The translations under genes were made by a program, and so were the position numbers. The notes below the pieces were generated by a model that saw only the letters and a program-made list of their open reading frames with translations, made no database searches and was not told the origin of the DNA. A stretch of 64,000 nucleotides of DNA from BCD1 sp965230565 (GTDB lineage Bacteria; Bacteroidota; Bacteroidia; Chitinophagales; Saprospiraceae), in the NCBI GenBank assembly GCA_965230565.1, contig CBDDLH010000016.1, positions 124,001 to 188,000 on the forward strand, read 5' to 3'. Below are positions 27,825 to 37,455 of this stretch, piece by piece (the stretch's first letter is position 1; each line of letters starts with the position of its first letter).

Positions 27825-28072
27825 ATCTGATTTTTTACAAAATTAACGTTTTTGACAGAGAAATGATCAAACATCCTTTAAAGCAGACATTGATAGTTTG
27901 AAGTTCTTGTCTGTTATTTGGGACTGTCAACACAGGAGCAAGTAACAATAATTAGGACGAATATGGTAATTATTGGGATGAGTTTTAGAAAGTGGTCTAT
28001 TTTAGCAGGCAGGGATAATTTTTGAAAGGATAAAATAAACAGTTTTTTTTACCTTAGCAACAAATTATTTTC

Positions 28073-28909
28073 ATGCTCAATCCTCATTTGACATTAAACT
28101 GCGCTGGTCATTTGCTTAGCCTTGAATCTCCTGTAGTTATGGGGATAATCAACGTGACTCCTGACTCCTTTTTCGCTGGGAGTCGCCAACAGGAAGTCAA
28201 AGATGTGCTTGTTACCGCCGAACAAATGTTAACAGAAGGCGCTTCAATTCTCGATATAGGAGGTATGTCAACTCGTCCCGGGGCAAAAATTATTTCTGCA
28301 GAGGAAGAATTGGAAAGAGTTATTCCGGTTGTGAAAGCTTTAAAACAGGAGTTTCCCGATTCCATCCTTTCCATCGATACGGTCAGGGGAGAGGTTGCCA
28401 GACAATGTGCTGATCTTGGGATTGGTTTGATCAATGATGTTTCTGCGGGAAGTATTGATGAAAATATGTATGCGACTGTCGCAGAACTGGGCCTGCCGTA
28501 TATTATCATGCATATGAAAGGCACTCCTGAAACTATGCAGGCCAATCCAGCCTATGAGCAGGTCGTTGTCGAGGTACTTGATTTTTTTATTTCGGAAATC
28601 GGAAAACTCAGGGAATTGGGTGTAAAAGATATTATTTTGGATCCTGGTTTCGGATTTGGAAAACGCCTGGAAGATAATTATGCCCTTTTGAAGGAGCTGC
28701 ACGTTCTGCAGGTCCCGGGATTGCCCATATTGGTTGGAGTTTCCCGGAAATCTATGATTTATAAAGCATTGGAAATCAACCCTGAAGAAGCTTTAATTGG
28801 AACTGCAGCTTTACACATGTATGCCTTAAAAGAAGGAGCAAAGATATTGAGGTGTCATGATGTAAAAGAAGCTGTTCAGGTAATTGATCTTTGGAAAATG
28901 TTAGCATAA
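28073..28909 (+). CDS. folP: Dihydropteroate synthase
   Basis: The 278-residue enzyme condenses 6-hydroxymethyl-7,8-dihydropterin diphosphate with p-aminobenzoate in folate synthesis and is the sulfonamide target. Both family signatures are visible: VMGIINVTPDSFFAGSRQ and LDIGGMSTRPGAKII. Also present are IIMHMKGTPETMQ and LDPGFGFGKRLEDN. The length is normal. The next gene starts 9 bp after the stop. A TACCTTAG -7-like element lies about 20 bp before the start. Confidence 0.97.
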   Translation: MLNPHLTLNCAGHLLSLESPVVMGIINVTPDSFFAGSRQQEVKDVLVTAEQMLTEGASILDIGGMSTRPGAKIISAEEELERVIPVVKALKQEFPDSILSIDTVRGEVARQCADLGIGLINDVSAGSIDENMYATVAELGLPYIIMHMKGTPETMQANPAYEQVVVEVLDFFISEIGKLRELGVKDIILDPGFGFGKRLEDNYALLKELHVLQVPGLPILVGVSRKSMIYKALEINPEEALIGTAALHMYALKEGAKILRCHDVKEAVQVIDLWKMLA

Positions 28910-28918
28910 GTAATTGTT

Positions 28919-30322
28919 GTGGAAAATCTTACAGATCAAAATATCAAAAAGGCGGTGCTCAGTTTTCTGAAGACTCACTATAAGCACAGGGCTCGTGCCG
29001 GGGAGACTACTGCCAGAATTGATATGGAAGGAGAGGGAGGCATTATTGCTGACGGCTACCTGAAGTTCTCCACTTCTGATGAAAAGTCTTTTTTGGCCAC
29101 CTTTGAAGCAACATCCTTTGAATCTAAAAATGAATTATTTTTCACTCCCGAGAATCACAAGTTATTCTGGGACAGCCTGGCATGGGCTTTTCTGCTAACA
29201 ACATCCTTCTTGGTGGGGTTACATATATTTGGATACTTTACCGTACAGGTTTTAGGGCTCCTTCCTTCGCTTTTGGTGGGTTTGGCCATTTTGATTGTCT
29301 GTTTTCAAGGGTATAAGTATTTATTCAAAACCATAAGCATTAGCCGATACAGATATATTTATGCTATTGAACAGTTTAAACGATATTTTGCAGACGAACA
29401 ATGGATCGCTTTTGGGGAGGATGTTTTTCCTAATCAGGACGACAAATATTATAAAGAATTAAAACGGCAATGTTTGCTGCTGGGTATCGGATTGATAATT
29501 GTGAACCGCAATCTCACCTGTCGCTTTGTTGCGACGCCTTCCATTAAGAATGTCACCATGAAAAAGCGAGCTGCAATTCGCTTTAGCAGAAGAACTAATG
29601 TGGAAGAAAGCACCACAGGTAATTTTTTGAATTCATTCAGAGGGACCTTGTTGTATTGGATGACTCCCAATAGAACTGTTGACTTGTTAAGATTTAAAAA
29701 AATACCTTTTCATCAATTTGTCATCGTATTAATATGTGTGATTCTTACCGGAACCATAGTGGTCTTTCAATGGTATAACGGCCCCATTAAGGTTATTTCA
29801 GATGCAGCTGCCTATAATCAAGAACTGGCTAATAAAGCTAAAAATGCCAGGTTTGAAACTTCTTACTACATTATTGATACACCTACTGAGCCAGGAGAAT
29901 TTGAACTTCAGGAGGAAGAAAGTGAGCAGGAGATTGAAAAGTTGTTAAGGAATCAAAGATCTACGGATATCATTGTGTCGGATGCCAGAAAGGAAGCCTT
30001 GATATATTATGATTGTGCCCGCTTCTCCAATTATACAGGTAAATATTATATCGTCCAGGATACCATATTATTTTCCTTTGAAGAAACGGTTAAGCGTATT
30101 CGAAAAATGAAACAATACGGTATGGATGCAACCGCCATCTGGCGAGGATGTTTCCGTGGGCATGGAACAGGGTATCTGATCTATTTTGACGAGATCTATC
30201 AGGATACCAGTGCTACAAGAGCCGAGCTGGAAGCTTCTTATTTAAGGACTTTCTTTAGTTCAGCCACCATTGATTCTCCTGCCAGGGTGACGACTATTGA
30301 AATCAAGTCTGGTTTTGACTGA
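28919..30322 (+). CDS. Membrane protein of unknown function downstream of folP
   Basis: The 467-residue protein starts at GTG, 9 bp after folP. The first ~80 residues are soluble (HYKHRARAGETTARIDMEGEGGIIADGYLKF...FLATFEATS), with acidic residues spaced somewhat like a degenerate restriction-endonuclease fold, but a catalytic lysine is not obvious. Two adjacent membrane helices follow (LAWAFLLTTSFLVGLHIFGYF and VLGLLPSLLVGLAILIV). A basic cytoplasmic part comes next, then a third helix (FVIVLICVILTGTIVVFQWY) and a C-terminal domain of ~190 residues. I do not recognise the family. Confidence 0.65.
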   Translation: MENLTDQNIKKAVLSFLKTHYKHRARAGETTARIDMEGEGGIIADGYLKFSTSDEKSFLATFEATSFESKNELFFTPENHKLFWDSLAWAFLLTTSFLVGLHIFGYFTVQVLGLLPSLLVGLAILIVCFQGYKYLFKTISISRYRYIYAIEQFKRYFADEQWIAFGEDVFPNQDDKYYKELKRQCLLLGIGLIIVNRNLTCRFVATPSIKNVTMKKRAAIRFSRRTNVEESTTGNFLNSFRGTLLYWMTPNRTVDLLRFKKIPFHQFVIVLICVILTGTIVVFQWYNGPIKVISDAAAYNQELANKAKNARFETSYYIIDTPTEPGEFELQEEESEQEIEKLLRNQRSTDIIVSDARKEALIYYDCARFSNYTGKYYIVQDTILFSFEETVKRIRKMKQYGMDATAIWRGCFRGHGTGYLIYFDEIYQDTSATRAELEASYLRTFFSSATIDSPARVTTIEIKSGFD

Positions 30323-30345
30323 TGTACATTTTTACTGAATGTCCA

Positions 30346-30523
30346 ATTAGAGGTGTTCATGAAAATTTATAGTAATAAAATATTCAGGAAAATGTAGTCA
30401 GATTGCTAAGCCGACTGGAAGGAGGATTGGTAAGCTGACGGATGACAAAGGAAAAATGCCCTCGAAACCGGCTTAGCAATCCTTTCATTTTTCTATGTAA
30501 TTTTTTTCCTGAACACCCCTAAT
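30346..30523. repeat. Nested inverted-repeat element B (178 bp)
   Basis: Outer arms beginning ATTAGAGGTGTTCATGAAAA and ending with the near-complement (CCTGAACACCCCTAAT) match at about 18 of 20 positions. Inner arms GATTGCTAAGCCG (30401-30413) and the exact complement (30469-30481) match perfectly. No gene lies inside. The layout matches a small non-autonomous mobile or palindromic element. Its sequence is unrelated to elements A and C. Confidence 0.75.
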
Positions 30524-30561
30524 GTAGAATTTTAAAATTTAATAAATATTATTGGAGATTT

Positions 30562-31846
30562 TTATTCTATCTCCATTTCCAGCCACTTCTCAAGTGCATT
30601 GACGAGCTTTTCTCTTTCTTCTTTGGTCATATTTCTTATCCGGGCATCACCATGGTGTCTGCCTTCCAGGATAAACCAGTGGGCATCAACGCTCTTCCGT
30701 TTCCGGAATTCCGGCAGCTGTCCAGGTATCAGTACCTCCGTAGATGTAAATAAATTCGTCTCCTTTTGTAGTGATCCAGTCAAATGCTTTTTTACTTAAA
30801 GTGGCATCATATTCGACCTTGGCGTCTTTGGGATAAAAGGAGGCATGGAACTTCATTGGTTTGGTCTCCAGCAATTTTTTAAAACCTTTGGTCTCATAAC
30901 CATAATACCCCGTTTCCGTGGCAGATTGGTAATAATGGGGTGCATAATTGGCAATTTCCTGGTCAGAGAAGAATCCGAGTCCCGAAACACTGTTGAGGTG
31001 ATCGAGCATTTCCTCCAGGGAAGCATCTTCGCCTGGAATATCCTCACATTTTTGACCGAATTGCCAGAAGCTGAAGGAATACTCCAATACAGCATATTCA
31101 AACGCTGTTTCATACCCAAGGTAATCGAAAGTGTGGTTCTGGGCTTTTTCATACCAGTACAACCTTGGCAGGCACTCTTTCCTGGCTTTAAGTATTCTGG
31201 TTTGAAAATCCTTTATTTTTTCCCGACATTCATCAGTTCCTACCGAAGCCAGAAAATCATAGATCCTGGTATCCTCCAATGCAGTATCCAATGGCGCTAC
31301 ATAGGGCACGGAAACATCCACATCATCCGGAAAAAAATAGCGATAATAAATAGTGGTCATTCCGCCCTTACTAATACCTGTGCTCACCCATTTTTTGGAA
31401 TAAATATTATCGAACAAGGTGCGGACCCTGTGGAGATCAGCAGTAGCTTGTTCCATATTCAGATATTGCCAGTCTTTAGGTTCGGGAACTGATTCCGCGA
31501 AGAAGCGATGTTCTACCCGTATTTGATTGGCCTTCAGTAATTCTGATAATTCGTATAGTCGGTTACTGGGAGCCTGATATCCGGAAGTTACGATTACGGT
31601 TGGGCGCTCATACCCACGGTGATTCAACCAAACCCGCTGGTAGAATGTACCCATTTCAGGATTATTATGGTCGATTGGCTGTTTGACTTTCAAAACATAG
31701 GAATCCTGATATCCGGTTCCGGTATTGATCTTTTCAAAAATCACATCGGGTAAATCAAAAAGCTTCATCTCCAGTTCTGTTTGTGCATTCAGACTTATTT
31801 GGAAAATCAGCAATGAGAGCGCAATAAGAATATTTCTTGAGTTCAT
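30562..31846 (-). pseudogene. Secreted S28/S37-type serine protease gene, single-base frameshift
   Basis: The first frame gives 386 residues: a signal peptide (ILIALSLLIFQISLNAQ), then a prolyl/tripeptidyl aminopeptidase-type alpha/beta hydrolase with the QPIDHNNPEMGTFYQRVWLNH region and nucleophile motif GISKGGMTT. The frame breaks near 30690, just after TAAGIPE. One base less continues with SVDAHWFILEGRHHGDARI, which supplies the catalytic histidine, and ends at 30562, about 427 residues in total. Such secreted enzymes remove short peptides from protein N-termini. Everything else is intact, so sequencing error is plausible. Confidence 0.8.
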
Positions 31847-31861
31847 AAGATTGATATTTAT

Positions 31862-33007
31862 TTAAAAGACAGTTTCCGCTTCAAAGCGCAAACTAAGTTC
31901 TAAGAAGTCCTTCCATTCATATCCCTTTGGCTGGGGAGCAGGTGGCGATCCGAATACTTCGTTCAACCATAATTGATTGGTTATCTGGAAATAGGTGAGT
32001 CTGTCATTTATTCTTGCGGCTGCTATCAGGGTAGGCATTTCTGTGCTAACAGCATCCAGAGGGTGACGGATACTGTTTTGATAGGCAGGCGGAGTTTCTT
32101 TGGGGTGGTATTGATCAAAAGTTGAAAAAAGTCCAAAGACACCATTTTTGTAATGGTGACGGTATTCCCGCCACATTTGTTTGGATGATTCAGGGGATAA
32201 TTCAGCAAGCGAAGCGATGATGGTGGCCAGGTGGGTGCCATGGGGCATTTCTTTACATTTGTCCGTATCGGAAAAGGCGCTGCATGGCAATTTACTATCT
32301 GGATAGGTTATTTGCTTAAAAATAAAACTGGACCAATCCCTGGCCGGGCGGTTTGCCGAATGCTCACCGGTAACTATATCCGTTGATTGTAACCCGAAGA
32401 TCAAAGCTGTATTATCGGCGGTCCAGTAATTTACATCATCACTAAAACTCTGCAGGTTTTTATATCGGGATTTTACGAGATTGCTTGCCAGGTAATTATT
32501 CATTCTTTGATGTAGTGGACTAATGGTATCGGTTCCTTTAACAATTTCGTATTGGGCCAGAATATTGTTGATGTAAATGATTTCAAAAACATTGTCTTTC
32601 CATAAACGTCTGTTGGAAACAGCGGGATAATGATCATTACTGAGCACAAAGTCTACAATTTTAGAAATTCTCTTGGAACATTCTCCTCTTTGGTCTGAAT
32701 TTTTCTTGGCATATTGTGCAATACCCGTAGCTGCATGACTCAACCCGATCAATTGATATTTTTGTTGGTTTTCATCTGTTGGAAATTCAAGTTTATTGGT
32801 TATCGTATGTCCGATTTCCTGGTAATGCCGGTCTGTAAGCACATCTGATAATTCAAGTAAAAGCAGCCCCAGGACGGATAAAGCCAGGGTGATCCCGGTG
32901 ATTAAAAATACTCTGGCAGGGATGAGTTGTTTCTTTCTCAGCAAAAAGAAAACGGCAACCAAAAGCATGGCAGGAATAAGCATTACAAGCAGTGCCAGAA
33001 AGTTCAT
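31862..33007 (-). CDS. Membrane-anchored hypothetical protein
   Basis: The 381-residue protein has two N-terminal membrane helices (FLALLVMLIPAMLLVAVFFLL and VFLITGITLALSVLGLLLLEL), then a helical, soluble domain of ~310 residues. The pattern of WTADNTALIFGLQ and repeated aromatic helices looks like an alpha/alpha-barrel of the kind seen in glycoside-processing or linalool-dehydratase-like proteins, but I see no decisive catalytic motif. It lies 15 bp upstream of the serine protease gene on the same strand, so the two may form an operon. Confidence 0.6.
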   Translation of the reverse strand: MNFLALLVMLIPAMLLVAVFFLLRKKQLIPARVFLITGITLALSVLGLLLLELSDVLTDRHYQEIGHTITNKLEFPTDENQQKYQLIGLSHAATGIAQYAKKNSDQRGECSKRISKIVDFVLSNDHYPAVSNRRLWKDNVFEIIYINNILAQYEIVKGTDTISPLHQRMNNYLASNLVKSRYKNLQSFSDDVNYWTADNTALIFGLQSTDIVTGEHSANRPARDWSSFIFKQITYPDSKLPCSAFSDTDKCKEMPHGTHLATIIASLAELSPESSKQMWREYRHHYKNGVFGLFSTFDQYHPKETPPAYQNSIRHPLDAVSTEMPTLIAAARINDRLTYFQITNQLWLNEVFGSPPAPQPKGYEWKDFLELSLRFEAETVF

Positions 33008-33196
33008 AGCAAGATGTTAATTTTATAAGTTACTAAAGTAGTGATAAATGCTGAAAAGGGCTTTTAATTAAAATTGAAATTTTGTGGAATGAAACGACGA
33101 ATGCACGAATTATGGTTGATTTATTGACAACTCGAAAAAAAAGAAGATTCTGAAAACCGGTTATTTGCAGACGATGAGAAAATGATTACCTGTCTT

Positions 33197-34465
33197 TTAG
33201 AATTGTTTGTTATCAGCTTTACTTACCTGTTTTCTTCCCTTGAAAAAGATCATGTAAACCAACCAACTCATCAGGATCAAAATGGTACTGACTACGATAG
33301 GATAGGAGGTGTCCAAAGAAGTAAGCCAACCCGCAATTAATGGCGGTATGGCTGCTCCAACGGATTGCATCGATTGTTTTATCCCAAGAATCTCTCCCTG
33401 TCTTTCCTCACTTCCCTGGTCAGAAACTACCGTTGTAAGGTTCGGGCCTGTGATTCCATTGGAAACGGCGATCAGCGGACTGATGATGAAAAACCAAAAA
33501 CTTTTTGCGGGAAGCAGCAGCAGACCGATGGCTATGGAGAGGGTTAGTATGGTCAAAGTGATCACCTGTGTTGAAGGAACCTTCCCACTCATTTTTCGTA
33601 CGATCACTGCCTGGGTAAAAATGAGCCACAAACCTACCCAACCATAAAAGAAGCCGATGTCTTTTACGCTATAGTCAAAATCTTCTATCAGATATACTGA
33701 AAAGAATTGAGTAAAAAATGCGAATCCTAACCCCAGTAGTAAAACAACCATAAAGATCACCCTGAGGTTCGGCATTTTAAAGGACAAAACCAGATTCTGA
33801 ACCCCTGAAAAGAAGCTAATTTTCCGCTCGCTTTTTTCTTTGAGTGTTTCCGGGAACAATCGTCTAACAAGAATAATATTGATAAAAGTTAAAATAGCTG
33901 TAAACCAAAATGGCGTAGCATAACTAAACCATGGGACGATACTGCTATCACCCAGTACTCCACCAATGGACGGCCCCAAAACGAAACCAACGCCAAATGC
34001 TGCACCTACCAGGCCGAAGTTTTTTGCTTTTGTTTCCGGGGTACTGATATCTGCCATAGCTGACATAATGATGGAAATGTTGCCACCCATAAATCCGGGT
34101 AACATCCGGCTGAAGAATAAAAGCCAAAGGTTTTGATTGATGATAGCAATAGCGAAAAGGGCGTAGCCAATACAACTACCGATAAGGGAAATATTCAGCA
34201 TGGGTTTGCGACCATGTCTGTCTGACAGGGCTCCCAAAATCGGCGCTCCAAAAAACTGCATCATAGGATAAGCGGAAATGAGCAGACCGTAAAAAATACT
34301 GATGGTGGTATCGCTGACGTCGGGTCCAAAAAAAGAAGCATTGTCAGCAAAAAATAATGCGGGAATAATAGGAATGACAATACCTATTCCGAGCATGTCG
34401 ATAAGTACGGTAAGGAAGATAACGGAGGTATTGGCCCTTTGATTTTCCATGATTCCGGATTTCAC
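33197..34465 (-). CDS. MFS transporter (TetA/multidrug-type)
   Basis: The protein has 12 predicted membrane helices and the MFS motif A between helices 2 and 3 (LGALSDRHGRKPML). The first helix has the TetA-like VIFLTVLIDMLGIGIVIPIIPAL, and GFVLGPSIGGVLG lies in the motif C region. It should be an inner-membrane proton-coupled efflux pump; the substrate is unknown. Initiation could be at 34465 or, equally well, at 34450 (MENQR). It ends the series ung-MFS on the minus strand, 21 bp after ung. Confidence 0.9.
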   Translation of the reverse strand: MKSGIMENQRANTSVIFLTVLIDMLGIGIVIPIIPALFFADNASFFGPDVSDTTISIFYGLLISAYPMMQFFGAPILGALSDRHGRKPMLNISLIGSCIGYALFAIAIINQNLWLLFFSRMLPGFMGGNISIIMSAMADISTPETKAKNFGLVGAAFGVGFVLGPSIGGVLGDSSIVPWFSYATPFWFTAILTFINIILVRRLFPETLKEKSERKISFFSGVQNLVLSFKMPNLRVIFMVVLLLGLGFAFFTQFFSVYLIEDFDYSVKDIGFFYGWVGLWLIFTQAVIVRKMSGKVPSTQVITLTILTLSIAIGLLLLPAKSFWFFIISPLIAVSNGITGPNLTTVVSDQGSEERQGEILGIKQSMQSVGAAIPPLIAGWLTSLDTSYPIVVSTILILMSWLVYMIFFKGRKQVSKADNKQF

Positions 34466-34486
34466 GGCGCAAGATAGGAATATTCT

Positions 34487-35164
34487 TTACAAAGGAAGCC
34501 TCCAGTTAATGGGGGAAATATTGTTTTGCTCTAAATAATAATTGGCTTTTGAGAAATGACGACTCCCGAAATATGCTCCCCTGGCTAAAGGAGAAGGATG
34601 TGCAGCCTCGAGGATGAGGTGTTTGTTTCCGTCGATTAATTCTTTTTTCTGTTTGGCAAAATTACCCCAAAGCATAAAAACGAGATTTTCCCGCTCCTCA
34701 GACAATTTTCTGATCACAGCGTCGGTAAAGTTTTGCCAACCGGATTTGCGGTGAGATCCTGCTTTTTTGTGTTCTACCGTCAACATGGCGTTGAGTAAAA
34801 AAACGCCTTGTTCTGCCCAAAAAGTAAGGTCTCCGTGAACCGCTAACGGTATTTCTAGATCATTGTAAAGTTCTTTGTAAATATTGACCAGCGATGGGGG
34901 AGTCCTTACACCTCTTGGAACGGAAAAACTAAGCCCCATTGCTTCACCAGGGTTGTGATAGGGGTCTTGTCCTAAAATGACCACTTTGACTTTTTCGAAA
35001 GGAGTTATGTTGAAGGCATTAAAAATCAGTTGTCCCGGAGGATAGATCTTTTTGCCTGATTGCTTTTCAGCTCTTAAAAATTCGGCCATGGATTTGAAAT
35101 AATCCTTTTCAAATTCCTCGATCAAAACCTGCTTCCAACTTTCCTCGATTTGAACATTACTCAT
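34487..35164 (-). CDS. ung: Uracil-DNA glycosylase
   Basis: The 225-residue enzyme removes uracil from DNA at the first step of base excision repair. Family 1 motifs are clear: VVILGQDPYHNPGEAMGLSFSV with the catalytic aspartate in GQDPYH, VFLLNAMLTVE for uracil binding, and the leucine-loop motif HPSPLARGAYFGSRHFSKAN. The length is normal. The MFS gene follows after 21 bp. Confidence 0.97.
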   Translation of the reverse strand: MSNVQIEESWKQVLIEEFEKDYFKSMAEFLRAEKQSGKKIYPPGQLIFNAFNITPFEKVKVVILGQDPYHNPGEAMGLSFSVPRGVRTPPSLVNIYKELYNDLEIPLAVHGDLTFWAEQGVFLLNAMLTVEHKKAGSHRKSGWQNFTDAVIRKLSEERENLVFMLWGNFAKQKKELIDGNKHLILEAAHPSPLARGAYFGSRHFSKANYYLEQNNISPINWRLPL

Positions 35165-35266
35165 TCTTCCTGTAGTTTTTGTTCCTCAAAAATATCAATA
35201 TTAACAGATTACAATTCCCTTTTTAAGGCTGAAAAATTAAATCTGTAACCCGCACTCGTAATCATT

Positions 35267-36506
35267 CTATTTTATCTTCTCAACGCTCATTTCCAATTCA
35301 AACTGACCTTCCTTGTTTTGAGCCCTTAGCCAAGAGATTAATGTCAGGGAGAGAATACCTGCGCCGGCAAATCCAAGTACCAATGGAAAGGCGGTGTCTA
35401 TAATATATCTTCCTATCCAAATCCCCAGCGGAACTGAAATAAGTGTTGAAACAAATCCAACAACCGTGGAACCAAGTCCCGCAATATGACCAAGCGGTTT
35501 CATCGCCAATGCGTTGAGATTTCCGAACAGAATACCTGTACTGAATAATAAAATCACCAGCAAACTCATAAAAACCCAGGAAGGAAGGATTTTGCATGGA
35601 TGTGAAAAAATACAATAAGGTGGAACCACAGGAAATAACGGTAAATGCCATTAAAGCCCAATAAGTCATTTTTTCCATCCCGAAGGTCATGACCAGTTTG
35701 CTGTTGACCAGGGAGGCGATACCTATAGAAGCTGCCAGCAATGCAAATATCAAAGGAAACTTGTCCCCCAAACCGTATTGGTATTGAAAAACCTGCTGGG
35801 CAGAGCTGAGATAAACGAGAAATGCACCCTGAATAAAACCAATGATCAGGGTGAAAACAAGTGTGGTTCTTGTTTTGAAAATCTCCAAAACGGCTCTGTT
35901 GATGGTGAAAACCGAAAACGGTATTTTATTTTCAGGTTTGAGCGTTTCTTCCTGTCTGAAGAAAAACCAAACTAAAATGATCAAAGCCACTGCAATCTGG
36001 GTGAGATAAATTGATTTCCATCCTGCAAGATACAACATGCCTTGCCCAATGGCAGGGGCTACTATAGGGACCAGGATAAAAATGACCATAATAAATGACA
36101 TTACCCTGGCCATTAAATCGCCCACAAATCGGTCTCTTACCATAGCGACGCCTATGGTTCTGGGTGCACCGAGGCCAATTCCCTGAATAAACCTGCTGGC
36201 CAGCATCAATTCAAAACTGGCAGCAAAAACCGATAGTACGCTTCCAATAATGAAAATCAAAAATCCAAAATAAACCGCAGGTTTGCGTCCAAGACTATCA
36301 GATAGAGGTCCGAAGAAGATCTGGCCAATGGCCAGGCCGAGAAAAACCAGGGAAACGAGTAATTGATTATCGTTGGGATTCTGAACCCCATAGTTGTCCC
36401 CAATGATCTTCATCGCCGGGAGAATGGCATCTATGGAAAAGGCACCGAGTGCCATCATAAATGCCATCAGCATGATAAATTCCGCTGAATTCTTGTTTTT
36501 TAGCAT
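35267..36506 (-). pseudogene. Bcr/CflA-type MFS drug transporter gene, single-base frameshift
   Basis: The first frame carries about ten membrane helices with GPLSDSLGRKPAVYFG (motif A), and SRFIQGIGLGAPRTIGVAMVRD of the Bcr/CflA family. It breaks in the GGGTTTTT run (plus positions about 35570-35577). Removing one base continues into MSLLVILLFSTGILFGNLNALAM and the last two helices, ending at 35267, about 412 residues in total. The homopolymer position suggests sequencing error in an otherwise intact efflux pump. Confidence 0.85.
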
Positions 36507-36540
36507 CAGGGAGAATTTGGTAGGTTTATCCTTAGCCTAT

Positions 36541-36879
36541 TTACGCGTTTAAAAGTCGCTTTAATCCAAGGAAGATATTGCGCTCGAGGATATCAAACTT
36601 CCCATCAGAAAGGAACAGGGCTTTTATTTCATTGACCAGGGATTCTTTTCCCTGCTCGGAAGGGAAGTGCTTCTCAACAGCAGCAACAATCTTTTGAACT
36701 CTTTCATAGTCTTTATCGGCAGAAAACTCACCTTGCATTTTCTCTAAAACATCTCGGTCGATTTTGGAAAGAATGAAGGCTTTTTCTTCTTCCTGTTCCA
36801 CATAATCAGCATTCGCACAATACTGAAAAAGATAACCCAGGAATTCGTTTTTCGACCAGTCAGGAGTGGTATTACTCAT
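36541..36879 (-). CDS. TerB-like small helical protein
   Basis: The 112-residue protein is all-helical and acidic. It resembles TerB/tellurite-resistance-like domains in its pattern (CANADYVEQEEEKAFILSKI...LFLSDGKFDILERNIFLGLKRLL). TerB-type proteins are cytoplasmic and of general stress-related or unknown role. The similarity is weak, so I give no gene symbol. It lies upstream of the MFS gene by 34 bp on the same strand. Confidence 0.65.
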   Translation of the reverse strand: MSNTTPDWSKNEFLGYLFQYCANADYVEQEEEKAFILSKIDRDVLEKMQGEFSADKDYERVQKIVAAVEKHFPSEQGKESLVNEIKALFLSDGKFDILERNIFLGLKRLLNA

Positions 36880-37012
36880 TTTATTTGTTTTTCAATGTAT
36901 TCAATATGGAGGGTGTTCAAAAAATCCGCTGCAAGATAGGAAATTGGAGAGATATTCTTTCTGAAAGCTGAGAATCAATGTTTATTTGGTTAACCAATGC
37001 CTTGGAAATGAC

Positions 37013-37047
37013 AATAAAAAACCACAACCTGAAAACAAGTTGTGGTT
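37013..37047 (-). terminator. Terminator of the tRNA-Arg transcript
   Basis: On the minus strand AACCACAAC pairs with GTTGTGGTT over a loop and is followed by TTTTTATT. It lies 10 bp after the intact tRNA-Arg. Confidence 0.82.
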
Positions 37048-37056
37048 ACCGGTCTG

Positions 37057-37130
37057 TGATCCCGCCAGGACTCGAACCTGGAACCTGCTGCTTAGAAGGC
37101 AGCTGCTCTATCCAGTTGAGCTACGAGACC
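37057..37130 (-). tRNA. tRNA-Arg(TCT), intact copy
   Basis: A 74-base standard cloverleaf: acceptor GGTCTCG/CGGGATC, D-arm with GCTCAACTGGATAGAGC, anticodon stem GCTGC/GCAGC with loop CTTCTAA (anticodon TCT), and T-arm CCAGGTTCGAGTCCTGG. A disrupted copy lies 41 bp upstream on the same strand. No inserts are present here, so this is likely the functional gene. Confidence 0.95.
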
Positions 37131-37171
37131 GGATAATATTTCTTTTCATTTGTTGGGTTGTTGGCTTTAGA

Positions 37172-37280
37172 ATCTACCTGGCTTCTCAAGTTAGACAGGC
37201 CTGGAACCTTCCCGACTTTTCAAGTCGCGGATGCTCTATCCAGCCTGCCTGCCAGTCTAGGCAGGTTGAGCTACGAGACC
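37172..37280 (-). pseudogene. Disrupted tRNA-Arg copy with three hairpin inserts
   Basis: On the minus strand the copy begins GGTCTCGTAGCTCAA as in the intact tRNA-Arg. It then carries a 22-base palindrome in the D-loop (37244-37265, CCTGCCT-N8-AGGCAGG on the plus strand). Next come CTGGATAGAGCA, a 22-base hairpin in place of the anticodon arm (37210-37231, CGACTT with its complement), AGGTTCCAGG, and a 23-base insert at the start of the T-loop (37177-37199, CCTG...CAGG ends). The 3' acceptor strand is missing. It cannot work as a tRNA but lies inside the transcript of the intact tRNA-Arg. Confidence 0.85.
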
Positions 37281-37303
37281 GGGTATTTATTTCTAAAGCG
37301 GCG

Positions 37304-37334
37304 CAAAGTTATTCTTTTTTGAAAAAACTTCAAA
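37304..37334 (-). promoter_or_regulatory. Consensus promoter of the disrupted plus intact tRNA-Arg unit
   Basis: On the minus strand TTTG, 19 bases and TAACTTTG is an exact match to the Bacteroidota sigma consensus. Transcription would start near 37298 and run through the disrupted copy and the intact tRNA-Arg to the terminator at 37013-37047. Confidence 0.75.
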
Positions 37335-37379
37335 GCCAACAGGGAAATTATTTTAATTACTTTTTCCCTGAATCAAATA

Positions 37380-37410
37380 ACGGGACAAAATCATGAGTGT
37401 TCTGTCCCGT
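37380..37410 (-). terminator. Possible weak terminator of the DUF6263-like gene
   Basis: ACGGGACA and its complement TGTCCCGT enclose a 15-base loop just downstream of the lipoprotein gene. The T-run on the minus side is poor (TTATTTG). Confidence 0.35.
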
Positions 37411-37455
37411 CATTTATATATTCAACACAAGGCTTTTGAAAAAGGTTCAATTTAA

